Shown here: positions 7,983-15,930 of the stretch, one piece after another
Numbering within the stretch: position 1 is the stretch's first letter
How the letters are laid out: each line of letters starts with the position of its first letter
From: Pseudonocardia sp. CNS-004
GTDB lineage: Bacteria > Actinomycetota > Actinomycetes > Mycobacteriales > Pseudonocardiaceae
Direction: 5' to 3'
NCBI GenBank assembly: GCA_001942185.1
Contig: MKJV01000138.1
Coordinates: forward strand, 1-32,648
DNA length: 32,648 nt
Position numbers and translations under genes: made by a program
Notes under the pieces: model-generated
The model's database searches: none
The model's input: only the letters and a program-made list of their open reading frames with translations
What the model was told of the DNA's origin: nothing

Positions 7983-8838
7983 CCGGGATCGTGGTCGGAC
8001 CCGATCTGGACGACCTGAGGCGCGTGGTGGCCACGGCCCTCGCCGAGGACCTGCGCTACGGCCCGGACGCCACGACCGCGGCCACGGTGCCGGCCGACGC
8101 CGTGGCCGAAGCGGTGTTCGCCGCGCGCGAGCCGGGCGTCCTCGCCGGGCTGCCCGCCGTCCTCGCGGTGCTCGACGAGGTCGTGGGCGACCACGACGTG
8201 CTGGACACCCGTGCCGACGGCGACCGGCTCGCGGCGGGCGACGCGGCACTGACCGTCCGGGCACCGGTGCGGGGGCTGCTCACCGCCGAGCGCACCGCGC
8301 TCAACCTCCTGTGCCACCTCTCCGGTGTCGCGACGGCCACCGCCGCATGGGTGGACGCCGTGGCCGGCACCGCGCCCGCATCCGCGACACCCGCAAGACC
8401 CTGCCCGGGCTGCGGCTGCTGGAGAAGTACGCGGTGCGCTGCGGCGGCGGCGTCAACCACCGGCTCGGGCTCGGCGACGCGATCCTCATCAAGGACAACC
8501 ACGTCGCCGCCGCGGGCTCGGTGGGCGCCGCGCTGGCCGCGGCCCGCGCGGCGGCACCCGACCTCCCCTACGAGGTGGAGGTCGACACCCTCGACCAGTT
8601 CGACGAGGTGCTCGCCCTCGGCGCCGAGCTGGTGCTGCTCGACAACTTCGACGTCGAGCGCACCCGGGAGGCGGTGCGGCGGCGCGGCACGCGGTCGACG
8701 CTGCTGGAGTCGTCCGGCGGGCTGGTGCTGGCGGGCGCCCGCGCGTACGCCGAGACCGGGGTGGACTACCTGTCGGTGGGCGGGCTCACCCACTCCGTGC
8801 GTGCTCTCGACCTGGGGTTGGACCTGCGGCCCTCGTGA
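7979..8838 (+). CDS. nadC: Nicotinate-nucleotide pyrophosphorylase (frameshifted as read)
   Basis: Quinolinate phosphoribosyltransferase, converting quinolinate and PRPP to nicotinate mononucleotide. Repaired length is 286 residues. Visible signatures are ALAEDLRYGPDATTAATVP, ERTALNLLCHLSGVAT, RIRDTRKTLPGLRLLEKYAV, then CGGGVNHRLGLGDAILIKDNH, EVEVDTLDQFDEVL, LVLLDNFDVE, LLESSGGL and DYLSVGGLTHSVRALDLGLD. A one-base loss near 8374 separates TATAAWVDAVAGT from RIRDTRKT. The gene ends the nadABC operon; its stop codon falls inside a long hairpin that could terminate transcription. Confidence 0.95.
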
Positions 8839-8875
8839 GTGGATACGTGTGCGCGAGCACTCGTTTCCACTCACG
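8834..8875. terminator. Near-perfect hairpin between convergent nadC and SDR genes
   Basis: Arms CGTGAGTGGA (8834-8843) and TCCACTCACG (8866-8875) pair perfectly. Inside, ACG/CGT and GTGC/GCAC pair with T-T mismatches between, leaving a GCGA tetraloop. It spans the nadC stop and ends two bases before the SDR stop, so it could terminate both genes. There is no U-run, which is usual in actinomycetes. Confidence 0.65.
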
Positions 8876-8877
8876 GG

Positions 8878-9682
8878 TCAGCGCAGCCGCACCACGCTGC
8901 CGTTGACGAGCCGGGCCTCCTCCGACACGAGCCAGGCCATCACCTGGGCCACCTCGTCGGGAGCGGCGACGTGGGTGTGTTCGGTGCCGGCCGCGACGGC
9001 GGCGCGGACCTCGTCGTTGACCCAGCCGGTGTCGGTGACCGGCGGGTGGACGATGTTCGCGGTGACACCGTGCGGCGCCAGCTCCACGGATGCGGACATC
9101 GTGTAGTTCTCCTGCGCCGCCTTGGCCGCGCCGTAGGACACCTCGTCGGGGAAGCCGTGCTGCCGCCCGAGGTGAGCCCGACGATCCGGCCCCAGGACCC
9201 ACCGCGGTCCCGCAGCCGCCGCGCGAACTCGGCGATCAGCAGCGCGGGTGCCATCGCGTCGACGGCGAACTGCCGGTGGACGGTGTCCGCGGTGACTGCT
9301 GCCATCGGCCGCCCGAACCGGTCCACCTGCGCCGGCCGGAACGTGTCCTGCACCCAGCCGCTCGCGTGTTGACGAGGATGTCCACCGGCCCGAGGTGCTC
9401 CTCGGCGGCGTCGAACAGCCGGGCGGGGGCCGCGGGGTCGCGCAGGTCCGCCTCCACGGCGTGGGCCCGGCCCCCGGACCGTGTGATCTCCTCGACGACG
9501 TCGGTGGCGTCACCGCGCCGCAGGCGGTTGTACGGGGCCGGCTGGCCGTCGTCGTCACCGGGGCGGAAGAACGCCACGAGCACCGCGTCGCCCCGGCGGC
9601 CGAGCGCACGGGCGGTGGCGGCGCCGATGCCCTGGTTGGCGCCGGTGACGACGGCGACGTGTGGAGAGCCGGTGGTAGTCAT
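8878..9682 (-). CDS. Short-chain dehydrogenase/reductase (frameshifted as read)
   Basis: NAD(P)-dependent SDR of about 268 residues after repair. The N-terminus has the TGxxxGIG cofactor motif (VAVVTGANQGIGAATARAL), then ADLRDPA and VDILVN, expected NNASG after repair. The catalytic part has GRIVGLTSG and SYGAAKAAQENYT, i.e. the YxxxK pair, followed by HGVTANIVHPPVTDTGWV and a typical C-terminus VNGSVVRLR. Two one-base losses are inferred near 9366 (before ASGWVQDTFRP) and 9170 (before QHGFPDEVSYG). It ends against nadC and starts about 100 bp from the divergent toxin-antitoxin promoter. The substrate cannot be assigned. Confidence 0.88.
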
Positions 9683-9750
9683 GACCGCACGGTGGCAGAC
9701 CGCTACGTCGGTCGCGTCCGATTTGGCGGGCCCGCGCGGACAACCACGAC

Positions 9751-9780
9751 TGATAGCAGATGCCTCCTAGACTGCTATCA
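9751..9780. promoter_or_regulatory. Inverted repeat before the RHH/PIN toxin-antitoxin pair (putative operator)
   Basis: Perfect 9-bp arms TGATAGCAG (9751-9759) and CTGCTATCA (9772-9780) with a 12-bp spacer. The repeat ends two bases before the antitoxin GTG. A TAGACT hexamer at 9769-9774 in the spacer and right arm could be the -10 box of a leaderless promoter. Autoregulation by the ribbon-helix-helix antitoxin is inferred. Confidence 0.65.
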
Positions 9781-9782
9781 TC

Positions 9783-10070
9783 GTGGCGGTGAAGCAGCTG
9801 ATCGCACGGATCGACGACGATCTGCACCGCAGGCTGAAGGAGCGCGCCGCCGAGCAGGATCGCTCCCTGAACGAGCTGGTCACCACCGTGCTCGCCGCCG
9901 CGGTGCAGGACGACACGGAGTCCGTGCGCCGCCGGATCGACCGGTCGGGGCTGCGGGTCGTGCCGCGTCGGCCCGCTGCGGTGCGCTCCCGGGACGACGT
10001 GATCCGCCGTCTGGCCGGGCTGGGTACGCCGGTGAGCGATGCGCTCACGGCCGACCGCGACGGCCGCTGA
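9783..10070 (+). CDS. Ribbon-helix-helix antitoxin (FitA/VapB-like)
   Basis: A 95-residue protein whose first 42 residues form an Arc-type ribbon-helix-helix: a beta strand KQLIARIDDD, helix LHRRLKERAAEQ, turn and helix SLNELVTTVLAAAV. The rest is charged and probably contacts the toxin. The start is GTG at 9783, two bases after a perfect inverted repeat. A PIN-domain gene follows 17 bases after the stop. This fold and gene pairing are typical of antitoxins that repress their own promoter and hold a VapC toxin inactive. The frame is intact. Confidence 0.88.
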   Translation: MAVKQLIARIDDDLHRRLKERAAEQDRSLNELVTTVLAAAVQDDTESVRRRIDRSGLRVVPRRPAAVRSRDDVIRRLAGLGTPVSDALTADRDGR

Positions 10071-10087
10071 CACGGCCGCCCCGTCGG

Positions 10088-10528
10088 ATGCTGCGCTATG
10101 TCGACACGTCGGCGCTCGTGCGCTGCTACTTCGCTGACGAACCGGACCACGGGGAGCTGCGCAGCCTGCTGCTCGACGGGGCCGAACCGGTCGTGACGAG
10201 CGAGCTGACGCGGCTGGAGCTGGCGAGCGCGGCGCATGCTGCGCATCGGGCGGGTCGGCTGCCGGATCCTGCGGAGCTGCTCGCCGTGGTCGACGCGGAC
10301 TGCGGCGAGGACGGTCCGATCGCGTTGCTGCGTCTGCAGCCCGAGGTCGTGTTCGAGCTCGCCGCCGCTCTCGTGGCGCAGCACCCGCTGCGCAGCCTCG
10401 ATGCGCTGCACCTGGCCGTGGCCCGCAGCACCGCGGCCGACCTCGCAGCAGGCGAGCCGGTGGTGCTCGTGACCAGGGACCATCGGCAGGCCGCCGCTGC
10501 CGCGGCACTGGGGATGGCGGTCGAGTAG
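10088..10528 (+). CDS. PIN-domain toxin (VapC family)
   Basis: PIN ribonuclease of 146 residues. The acidic residues expected in the active site are present: D6 in RYVDTSALVRCY, E44 in LTRLELASAAH, D105 in RSLDALHLAVA and D131 in VTRDHRQA. The layout matches actinobacterial VapC toxins that pair with ribbon-helix-helix antitoxins. The ATG at 10088 is the best start, with D6 at the usual distance from it. The gene is directly downstream of its antitoxin and 123 bases before hisD, again at a synteny break. All catalytic positions are kept, so activity is likely; the RNA target is unknown. Confidence 0.92.
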   Translation: MLRYVDTSALVRCYFADEPDHGELRSLLLDGAEPVVTSELTRLELASAAHAAHRAGRLPDPAELLAVVDADCGEDGPIALLRLQPEVVFELAAALVAQHPLRSLDALHLAVARSTAADLAAGEPVVLVTRDHRQAAAAAALGMAVE

Positions 10529-10638
10529 CCGACGGGCGGGCCCGGCCGGGTTGCGACGCCGGGACCGGACACGTGATGCTCCCCACCACCAGGCCAGGTA
10601 CCGCCGCACGGCTGCGGGGTGCGGGATCGGAGGCGGAT

Positions 10639-10644
10639 TACGCT
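10639..10644 (+). promoter_or_regulatory. Putative -10 box of the his operon
   Basis: TACGCT lies 7 bases upstream of the hisD ATG, the spacing of a leaderless actinobacterial promoter. No convincing -35 box or ribosome site is seen, and no attenuator or T-box was recognised in the 123 bases between the toxin gene and hisD. Confidence 0.5.
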
Positions 10645-10651
10645 GGTCCCC

Positions 10652-11969
10652 ATGCTTCGGCGACTCGACCTGCGTGGTGCACCCCTGCCCCGTACCGCCT
10701 CGCTGCGCTCGCTGCTCCCGCGGGCCGAGCAGGACGTCGACGCCGCGCTGCACCAGGTGCGCCCGATCGTCGACGCGGTGCGTGAGCGCGGCGCGGAGGC
10801 GGCGCTGGAGTTCGCGGAGCGGTTCGAGCGGGTGCGCCCGAGCGCGGTGCGGGTACCGGTGCAGACGTTGCACGGCGCGCTGGCCGCCCTCGACCCGGCC
10901 GTGCGCACTTCGCTTCAGACCTCCATCGAGCGGGCCCGCCTGGTCCACGCCGACCAGCGCCGCACCGACGTCGTCACCCAGGTCGTGGCCGGCGGCACCG
11001 TCACCGAGCGGTTCCTGCCGGTGCAGCGGGTGGGTCTCTACGCACCGGGCGGGCTGGCCGTCTACCCGTCCAGCGTCGTGATGAACGTGGTGCCGGCGCA
11101 GGCCGCGGGCGTCGAGTCGATCGTGCTGGCCTCGCCGCCGCAGGCCGAGCACGGCGGCCTGCCCCACCCCACCGTGCTGGCCGCGGCCGCGCTGCTGGGC
11201 GCGAGGAGGTGTGGGCGGTCGGGGGCGCGGCAGGCCGTCGCGCTGCTGGCGTACGGCGGCACGACACCGACGGCGCCGAGCTGGAGCCGGTCGACATGGT
11301 CACCGGCCCGGGCAACATCTACGTCACCGCCGCCAAGCGCTGCTGCGCGGCCTGATCGGGATCGACGCGGAGGCCGGCACCACCGAGATCGCCGTGCTCG
11401 CCGACGACACCGCCGACCCGGTGCACGTCGCCGCCGACCTGATCAGCCAGGCCGAGCACGACCCGGCCGCGGCGTCGGTGCTGGTCACGCCGTCCGAGGC
11501 GCTCGTCGAGGCGGTCGACCGCGAGCTGGAGCTGCGGGTGGCGGCCACCAAGCACGGCGAGCGCATCCGCACCGCGCTCACCGGCCCGCAGTCGGGCGTC
11601 GTGCTGGTGGAGGACCTCGACGCCGGGCTCGGCGTCGTCGACGCCTACGCCGCCGAGCACCTGGAGATCCAGACCCGCGACGCGCGCGACGTCGCGCTCC
11701 GGGTCCGCAACGCGGGCGCGATCTTCGTCGGGCCGTACGCGCCGGTGTCGCTCGGCGACTACTGCGCGGGCTCCAACCACGTGCTCCCCACCGGCGGGTG
11801 CGCCCGGCATTCGTCGGGCCTGTCGGTGCAGACGTTCCTGAAGGGCGTGCACGTGGTCGAGTACACCGAGGACGCGCTGCGGGACGTGGCCGACCAGGTC
11901 GTCACGCTCGCCGGCGCGGAAGACCTGCCGGCGCACGGGGAAGCGGTCACGGCGAGGTTCGCCCGATGA
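10652..11969 (+). CDS. hisD: Histidinol dehydrogenase (frameshifted as read)
   Basis: Zinc enzyme oxidising histidinol to histidine in two steps. Repaired length is about 439 residues. Family segments: VGLYAPGGLAVYPSSVVMNV, then VPAQAAGVESIVLASPP, TGPGNIYVTAAKR, GIDAEAGTTEIAVLADD, DLISQAEHDPAAASVL, NAGAIFVGPYAPVSLGDYCA, then GSNHVLPTGGCARHSSGLSV. The zinc ligands lie among the QAEH and GSNHVLP motifs. Four apparent indels cluster between 11203 and 11340: losses near 11203, 11272 and 11339 and a gain near 11229. These hit the highly conserved AVGGAQAVALLAYG and GNIYVTAAKR region, so real decay is unlikely. It heads the his operon; its stop overlaps the hisC ATG. Confidence 0.95.
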
Positions 11970-13111
11970 CGGCAGTGCACGACACCGTCGGGGCCGGCGT
12001 CACCCTCGACGACCTACCGCTGCGCGAGGACCTGCGCGGGCGCAGCCCCTACGGTGCCCCGCAGCTGGACGTCGCGATCCGGCTCAACACCAACGAGAAC
12101 CCCTACCCGCCGCCGCCCGAGCTGGTGGCCGACGTCACGAAGGCCGTGCACACGGCCGCGGAGGAGCTGCACCGCTACCCGGACCGCAATGCGGTGGGGC
12201 TGCGCACCGACCTGGCCGACTACCTCACCGCGTCCACCGGCGTGCCGCTGACCTGCGCCAACGTGTGGGCGGCCAACGGGTCCAACGAGGTGCTGCAGCA
12301 GATCATGCAGGCGTTCGGCGGGCCGGGGCGAATGGCCGTCGGGTTCGAGCCGTCGTACTCGATGCACCCGATCATCGCCTCGGGCACGCGCACCGAGTGG
12401 CTGCCCGCGCCGCGCCGGTCGGACTTCTCGCTCGACGTGCGCGAGGCCGCGTCGGTGCTGCGTGAGCACGCCCCCGACCTCACGTTCCTGACCAGCCCGA
12501 ACAACCCCACCGGCCAGAGCATCGACGCGGACGAACTCGCGGTGCTGGTCGACGCCGCCCCCGGCGTCGTGGTGGTCGACGAGGCGTACGCGGAGTTCTC
12601 CGACCGGCCCAGCGCGATCAGCCTGCTGCGCACCCACGGCCACAAGCTGATCGTGTGCCGCACCATGAGCAAGGCGTTCGCGTTCGCCGGCGGCCGCCTC
12701 GGCTACCTCGCCGCGGCACCCGCCGTGGTCGACGCACTGCAGCTGGTGCGGCTGCCCTACCACCTGTCGGCGCTCACCCAGGCCGCCGCCCGCGCGTCGC
12801 TGCGCCACGCCGACGCCACCCTCGGCTCCGTGGCGCTCCTGCGGGCCGAGCGGGAACGGGTGGTGCCCGCCCTCGCCGCCGCCGGCTACGACGTCGTGCC
12901 CAGCGACGCCAACTTCGTGCTGTTCGGCCGGTTCGCCGACGCGCCGCGCGCGTGGCGGGCCTTCCTCGACCGCGGGGTGCTGATCCGCGACGTCGGGATC
13001 CCGGAGCACCTGCGTGTCACGATCGGCACGCCGGAGGAGAACGACGTGTTCCTGGCGGTCGCCCAGGAGATCGTCACGGAGTACGTGGTTGACCAGGAGA
13101 TGAGTCGATGA
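11966..13111 (+). CDS. hisC: Histidinol-phosphate aminotransferase
   Basis: PLP-dependent fold-type I aminotransferase converting imidazole-acetol phosphate to histidinol phosphate. The 381-residue protein is intact. Seen are LREDLRGRSPYGAPQLDVAI, RLNTNENPYPPPPEL, ANGSNEVLQQIMQAFGGPG, FLTSPNNPTGQSI (PLP ring and substrate region), VVVVDEAYAEFSD, and TMSKAFAFAGGRLGYLAA with the lysine that forms the Schiff base. The C-terminus has SDANFVLFGRF and GVLIRDVG. The ATG overlaps the hisD stop (ATGA) and its TGA overlaps a likely hisB ATG, so hisD-hisC-hisB are translationally coupled. Confidence 0.97.
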   Translation: MTAVHDTVGAGVTLDDLPLREDLRGRSPYGAPQLDVAIRLNTNENPYPPPPELVADVTKAVHTAAEELHRYPDRNAVGLRTDLADYLTASTGVPLTCANVWAANGSNEVLQQIMQAFGGPGRMAVGFEPSYSMHPIIASGTRTEWLPAPRRSDFSLDVREAASVLREHAPDLTFLTSPNNPTGQSIDADELAVLVDAAPGVVVVDEAYAEFSDRPSAISLLRTHGHKLIVCRTMSKAFAFAGGRLGYLAAAPAVVDALQLVRLPYHLSALTQAAARASLRHADATLGSVALLRAERERVVPALAAAGYDVVPSDANFVLFGRFADAPRAWRAFLDRGVLIRDVGIPEHLRVTIGTPEENDVFLAVAQEIVTEYVVDQEMSR

Positions 13112-13706
13112 CCCGAGTCGGCGCGTGGAGCGGACCACCAAGGAGTCGAAGGTGCTCGTCGAGATCGACCTCGACGGCACCGGCACCACCGAGATCGCCA
13201 CCGGGGTGCCGTTCTACGACCACATGCTCGACTCCTTCGGCAAGCACGGCGCGTTCGACCTCACGGTCCGCGCGTCCGGCGACGTCCACATCGACGTGCA
13301 CCACACGGTCGAGGACGTGGCGATCGTGCTCGGGCAGGCGATCCGGCAGGCCCTGGGCGACAAGACGGGCATCCGCCGCTTCGGCGACGCCTGGATCCCG
13401 ATGGACGAGGCGCTCGCGCAGGCCGTCGTCGACGTCTCCGGCAGGCCGTACACCGTGCACACCGGCGAGCCGGACGTGATGCAGGGCTTCGTCGTCGGCG
13501 GGCACTACCCGACCGTGCTCAACCGGCACGTGTTCGAGTCGCTCGCCTTCCACGGCCACCTCGCGCTGCACGTCCGCGTGGCGGGCGGGCGCGACCCGCA
13601 CCACGTCACCGAGGCCGAGTTCAAGGCGATCGCCAGGGCGCTGCGGGCCGCGGTGGAGCCGGACGCGCGGATCACCGGGATCGCCTCGACGAAGGGCACG
13701 CTCTGA
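13108..13706 (+). CDS. hisB: Imidazoleglycerol-phosphate dehydratase (possible frameshift near the start)
   Basis: Manganese enzyme removing water from imidazoleglycerol phosphate. Core motifs: EIDLDGTGTTEIATGVPFYD followed by HMLDSFGKHGAFDL, IDVHHTVEDVAIVLGQA, GIRRFGDAWIPMDEAL, NRHVFESLAFHGHLALHV and DPHHVTEAEFKAIARALR, giving the histidine-rich metal sites. As read, an intact frame starts with GTG at 13125 (193 residues). However, ATG at 13108 overlaps the hisC stop as ATGA, and restoring one C near 13122 gives MTRVGR-VERTTKES, the usual actinobacterial N-terminus (199 residues). I therefore list 13108. It is monofunctional, without the phosphatase domain of enterobacterial HisB. Confidence 0.95.
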
Positions 13707-14578
13707 GGTTCCGACGCGAGTCGCTCCCGGGCGACAACCACGTCCACACCGAGTGGTCGTGGGACGCGGTCCAGGGGGCGATGGAGGCGACCTGCGAGCG
13801 GGCGGCGACGCTGCGGCTGCCGTCGGTGGCGTTCACCGAGCACGCGGACCTCACGCCGTGGGTGGTGCGGGCAGGCGACCCGATGTCCGACGTGCTGCGC
13901 CGGTGGTTGCGCCCCGACGGCCGGATCGCCCCGCGCGACCTGGACGTCGAGGGCTACCTCGACTGCGTGCAGCGGTGCCGGGAGCGGTTCCCGGGGCTGC
14001 GGGTGCTGACCGGGGTCGAGCTGTCGGAACCGCACTGGCACCCGGAGTCCACGGCCGCGCTGCTGTCGGGCGGGCGGTTCGAGCGCGTGCTGGGGTCGGT
14101 GCACTCGGTGGGCGGGCGGGACGAGCCGCGGCTGGTGGACCACGCGATGCGGGTCCGGCCCGCCGACGTCGTCGTGCGGGACTACCTGGCGGAGGCAGGC
14201 CGGATGGCCGCCTCCGACGCGCCGTTCGAGGTGCTCGCCCACATCGACTACCCGGTGCGGCACTGGCCCGCCGACGGGCAGCCCTTCCGGCCCGGTGACT
14301 TCTCCGGCGAGTTCCGCGAGGTGCTCACCGCGCTCGCCGCGAGCGGGCGCGCGCTGGAGATCAACACGAAGGTGCCGCTCGCCCTGGAGCTGGTGCGGTG
14401 GTGGGCGGACGCCGGCGGCGCCGCGGTCTCGTTCGGCAGCGACGCCCACCGGCCCCGCGACCTCGCCAACGGGTTCGCCGCCGCCGCGGAGATGGCTCTG
14501 AGCTGCGGGTTCCGGCCCGGGGACGATCCGGTGGAGCTCTGGCGGCAGCCGCATCGCACCCGGCCAGGTGGAGCGTAG
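13703..14578 (+). CDS. PHP-domain phosphatase, probable histidinol-phosphatase
   Basis: Metal-dependent PHP phosphoesterase of about 290 residues. All ligand motifs are visible: DNHVHTEWSWD (13733-13765), FTEHADLTPWV, LTGVELSEPHWHPE, GSVHSVGGRD, VLAHIDYPVR and FGSDAHRPRDLA. Related PHP proteins (HisK/HisJ type) hydrolyse histidinol phosphate. Lying between hisB and hisH it fills the one pathway step not otherwise present here, so histidinol-phosphatase is the favoured function; another phosphoesterase role is possible. The start is unclear: the domain begins before the first ATG (13781), and the only nearby in-frame candidate is CTG at 13703 overlapping the hisB stop. A lost base or altered start codon there is possible. 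Confidence 0.82.
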   Translation: MRFRRESLPGDNHVHTEWSWDAVQGAMEATCERAATLRLPSVAFTEHADLTPWVVRAGDPMSDVLRRWLRPDGRIAPRDLDVEGYLDCVQRCRERFPGLRVLTGVELSEPHWHPESTAALLSGGRFERVLGSVHSVGGRDEPRLVDHAMRVRPADVVVRDYLAEAGRMAASDAPFEVLAHIDYPVRHWPADGQPFRPGDFSGEFREVLTALAASGRALEINTKVPLALELVRWWADAGGAAVSFGSDAHRPRDLANGFAAAAEMALSCGFRPGDDPVELWRQPHRTRPGGA

Positions 14579-14618
14579 GAAGCCGACCGGCTGTAGCGTA
14601 GGAGCCCGACCAGCTGTA
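14573..14618 (+). repeat. Two tandem 23-bp repeats in the promoter of the AAA ATPase gene
   Basis: Units 14573-14595 and 14596-14618 match at 20 of 23 positions; each runs from GCGTAGGA through CCGACC to GCTGTA, and GCG follows the second. Each unit end plus the next three bases makes a TAGCGT box, the second (14617-14622) lying 6 bases before the GTG at 14629. The duplication thus doubles a -10-like box. The first unit contains the upstream stop codon. Confidence 0.8.
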
Positions 14619-14628
14619 GCGTTTACCC

Positions 14629-15903
14629 GTGGACCAGTACATTCGGCGCACGGTTGACGATGTGCTGGACGCTCTGCTTCCGGAGTTGCCGGCGATCGCG
14701 CTGGAGGGGCCCAAAGGCGTAGGCAAGACGGCGACGGCGTCCCGCCGAGCTGCCACCGTCCACCGCCTCGACGATCCCGCGGTCCGGGCGGTGATCGAGG
14801 CCGATCCCGGACGGCTCGTCGCCGGCCCCGGCCCGGTTCTCGTGGACGAATGGCAGCGGTTCCCGTCGGCCTGGGACGTGGTACGGCGTGCGGTGGACGA
14901 TCCTCCAGGAGGAGGCCCGTACCTGCTCACGGGTTCGGCCGCACCGCTCGAGCAGCCGACTCATTCCGGCGCGGGGCGGATCGTCACGATCCGGATGCGG
15001 CCGCTCGACCTCAGCGAGCGTCGGCTGGTCCCGCCCACGGTCAGCCTCGCGGAGCTGTTGACGGGTACCCGCCCTGCTGTGGAGGGTGTGTCCCCGCTGC
15101 GGCTCGCCGACTATGCGGAGGAGATCGTCGCATCCGGGCTACCCGGACTACGTGGCGTCTCGGGTCGGGCACGGCGAGCCCAGCTGGACGGCTACCTGGG
15201 CCGGATCATCGAGCGCGACTTCGCCGAGCAGGACCGGCCCGTGCGGGACCGGGCGGGGCTGCGGCGGTGGCTCGCGGCGTACGCCGCCGCCACCGCCACC
15301 ACGACGAGCTTCGAGTCCATCCGGGACGCCGCGGTCGGCGGCAACAGCCCTGCGCCGGCGCGCTCCACCACCACCGCGTACCGCCACGTGCTCGAGCAGC
15401 TGTGGATCCTCGATCCGGTCGAAGCGTGGTTGCCGAGTCGCAACCACCTCGCGCGCCTCGCGGCACCGGCCAAGCACTACCTGGCGGATCCGGCACTGGC
15501 AGCTCGGCTGCTCGGGGCGGACGTCGGTGCTCTGCTGGATGCCGTCCCGGTCGGTCCGCCGGTACCCAGGAACGGGCCCTTGCTGGGACACCTGTTCGAG
15601 GCGTTGGTGGTGCTCGGGGTGCGGGTACAGGCTCAGGCGGCCGAGGCCGTGGTGCGGCACCTGCGGACCAAGGGCGGCGAGCGGGAGATCGACATCATCG
15701 TGGAGCGCGCCGACCATCGTGTCGTGGCGATCGAGGCGAAGCTCGGCGCGGTGGTGGATGACAAGGATGTCCGGCACCTCCGCTGGCTGCAGGAGGCACT
15801 CGGTTCCGACCTGCTCGATGCCGTGGTCGTGACGACGGGCACGGAGGCGTACCGGCGGGCGGACGGTATCGCCGTCGTCCCGGCCGCTCTGCTCGGTCCC
15901 TGA
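14629..15903 (+). CDS. AAA-family ATPase with DUF4143-type C-terminal domain
   Basis: A 424-residue protein of the AAA_14/DUF4143 class. The N-terminal ATPase has Walker A GPKGVGKT (27-34) and Walker B VLVDEWQRF (70-78, with D73 E74), then YLLTGSAAP with a sensor-like serine, and the SERRLVPPTVSL region. The C-terminal third resembles a PD-(D/E)xK fold: D355 in REIDIIVE and ExK at 369-371 in VAIEAKLG. The gene is intact although its neighbours are frameshifted. It separates the PHP gene from hisH, which is unusual, and has its own repeat-rich promoter. The family is common in bacteria and archaea but its role is not settled; a defence, mobile or nucleic-acid function is only a guess. Confidence 0.85.
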   Translation: MDQYIRRTVDDVLDALLPELPAIALEGPKGVGKTATASRRAATVHRLDDPAVRAVIEADPGRLVAGPGPVLVDEWQRFPSAWDVVRRAVDDPPGGGPYLLTGSAAPLEQPTHSGAGRIVTIRMRPLDLSERRLVPPTVSLAELLTGTRPAVEGVSPLRLADYAEEIVASGLPGLRGVSGRARRAQLDGYLGRIIERDFAEQDRPVRDRAGLRRWLAAYAAATATTTSFESIRDAAVGGNSPAPARSTTTAYRHVLEQLWILDPVEAWLPSRNHLARLAAPAKHYLADPALAARLLGADVGALLDAVPVGPPVPRNGPLLGHLFEALVVLGVRVQAQAAEAVVRHLRTKGGEREIDIIVERADHRVVAIEAKLGAVVDDKDVRHLRWLQEALGSDLLDAVVVTTGTEAYRRADGIAVVPAALLGP

Positions 15904-15917
15904 TCCGGGGCCCGGCA

Positions 15918-15923
15918 TATCCT
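15918..15923 (+). promoter_or_regulatory. Putative -10 box of hisH
   Basis: TATCCT lies 7 bases before the hisH GTG, in the 27-base gap after the ATPase gene. This suggests hisH and downstream genes have their own leaderless promoter, which would keep them expressed despite the insertion upstream. Confidence 0.5.
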
Positions 15924-15930
15924 TGACGGC

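Noticed and set aside
11200..11345. Programmed frameshifting in hisD or other genes
   Set aside because: No slippery heptamer with a downstream structure recurs, and the shifts affect unrelated genes at random points.
10652..11969. Calling hisD, nadB, nadC, trpB, trpC and lgt pseudogenes
   Set aside because: The protein sequence on both sides of each break is fully conserved, with catalytic residues kept; decay would also show substitutions and stops.
14573..14618. CRISPR array
   Set aside because: Only two directly abutting 23-bp units without spacers; no cas genes in the window.
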